Of a stretch of DNA of 64,000 bases, positions 63,082 through 64,000 are shown piece after piece. Location: positions 62,001-126,000 of the forward strand of contig JALJCQ010000025.1 of the NCBI GenBank assembly GCA_023091665.1, read 5' to 3'. The position numbers and the translations under genes were made by a program. The stretch comes from Pythium myriotylum (lineage: Eukaryota > Oomycota > Peronosporomycetes > Pythiales > Pythiaceae). The notes beneath the pieces were generated by a model. That model saw only the letters and a list, made by a program, of their open reading frames with translations. It was not told the origin of the DNA and searched no databases. Position 1 is the stretch's first letter, and each line of letters begins with the position of its first letter.

Positions 63082-64000
63082 CAAAAACTTATGCCGAACT
63101 TCACAGCAATTCCACGCGCTGTGATCTGAGCGATCGAGATGTGGCGACGACCCAGTATCGGAATGTGGAGAAACTGAACGATTTCGACGCCGTGCTTGGC
63201 CAATATTTACGGAAGGAGCACTAGCAGAAGCATGTTCTGGTAGCAGGGTGCATTATCAGACTGGAACACGATGCGTGTAACTTCAGGGAGGTCCTTCCGC
63301 AGACGGATAATCACAGCCTCAATCATTGATAACATCTTGCTTATTGTCAGGTGGACAAGTGATCGTAGTACAGCTTCTGGTCGATCACCTCGGGTTCATA
63401 TCCGTCGTAGCCCTCTTGATACTCGAGATATTGGACTAACGCACCATGCCACGTCATACCGCGTTTGCCGTAGTGCTCAACCGTCTTCCCACGATAGTAC
63501 AGAGGCTCCAACTTCATTTTGAAGTGGTTTAACGCTATCACTTCTGTTGTCACTTTGCTCTGTAGCGTTGCATTTTTCAGATCTTCCGTGGCCTGGTAAA
63601 TCACAGCCTGTTGGTTCAACACTCGTAGACGATGGCCGAGGTATAGTCTCGCCTTATTTGCGCATTCGTCAAGCGCCTGAGACGCCGTTTTTGGTGCACC
63701 CGCAGCTCTCAAACCTGTTCTGATGTGCTTGAAAACGCGAAGATGTTGACACAATCATCACATGCGCCAGCTTCAGGAGTGCATTTCTCGGGTGTGTGGC
63801 CGAGCGCGTACTGGATGTCATGAAGCCTGCAGGGTAGGTTGGACTGAACATGCTCGTCAAATCCATACTTCTAGTACGATTGCACTACCTCGACGTCCAC
63901 GAGGAGCGACCCTTCATCATCTTTTGAAGCAGCCGCTGTGTCATTCACTAGAAGACCCACAACGTAGTCAACGGCTGTCCTAGTATCCGGGTCTCGAGCA
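63082..64000 (-). pseudogene. DDE-transposase-like remnant running off the window
   Basis: Minus strand, with stops and frame changes. CRLHDIQYALGHTPEKCTPE with CDDCVNIFAFSS looks like a zinc-binding N-terminal part (about 63860-63740). Then VTTEVIALNHFKMKLEPLYY and EHYGKRGMTWHGALVQY follow (about 63580-63420). Then ISKMLSMIEAVIIRLRKDLP and VFQSDNAPCYQN follow, where the Asp fits a catalytic position (about 63340-63220). A final HSDTGSSPHLDRSDHSA is in yet another frame. I believe this is a decayed DNA-transposon protein common in oomycetes, but I cannot name the superfamily. Confidence 0.45.

Overview
The window looks like nuclear DNA of an oomycete (a stramenopile) rich in accessory sequence. 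The evidence is short GT-AG introns of 58-86 bp, compact tandem gene families, and a mobile-element mix of chromodomain Ty3/Gypsy, Ty1/copia, Helitron, Crypton-like recombinase, MULE-like and piggyBac-like copies. Several genes also carry an upstream motif resembling the oomycete initiator plus flanking element. I cannot name the species. No rRNA, tRNA or CRISPR was seen.

1-9.8 kb: four paralogous genes coding for a bZIP basic region fused to a long START-like C-terminal module (1079 down to <1, 2682-3824, 4513-5773, 6665-7919). Further members lie at 27644-28878, 32547-33854, 36234-37395 and 41841-43007. Broken copies lie at 25896-26662, 33986-35165, about 35503-35790, and 37798-38055 plus 40643-41532.

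9.8-28.4 kb: four consecutive large inverted repeats with 0.8-2 kb arms. In each, both arms carry one copy of a small secreted six-cysteine protein gene, transcribed divergently from the centre. The two arm copies of each palindrome code for identical or nearly identical proteins, while different palindromes code for clearly different paralogues. The right arm of the fourth palindrome is part of a 1748-bp unit duplicated exactly in tandem, which adds a ninth-family-locus copy pattern (S4c) and leaves a truncated bZIP-START copy. One arm of the third palindrome carries a piggyBac-like insertion that the other arm lacks.

29-32.1 kb: two tandem class I fructose-1,6-bisphosphatase genes, five exons each, with matching intron positions. 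These are ordinary central-metabolism genes set inside the accessory region.

32.5-43 kb: five more bZIP-START loci on the minus strand. One is split by a 2.6-kb MULE-like element with a 9-bp target duplication; joining the flanks restores the reading frame.

43.3-64 kb: a transposon block. It holds a Crypton-like tyrosine recombinase, a Helitron of about 6.4 kb (recognisable 3' end, broken RepHel gene, extra C2H2/RING gene), a copia-like element decayed by stops and frameshifts, an apparently complete 7.15-kb chromodomain Gypsy nested inside that copia element (303-bp LTRs, GCGCA target duplication), and a decayed DDE-transposase-like remnant at the right edge.

The main candidate for something undescribed is the chain of four gene-bearing palindromes with their family of small secreted proteins, together with the interleaved bZIP-START family, most of whose members have lost the basic-region asparagine.
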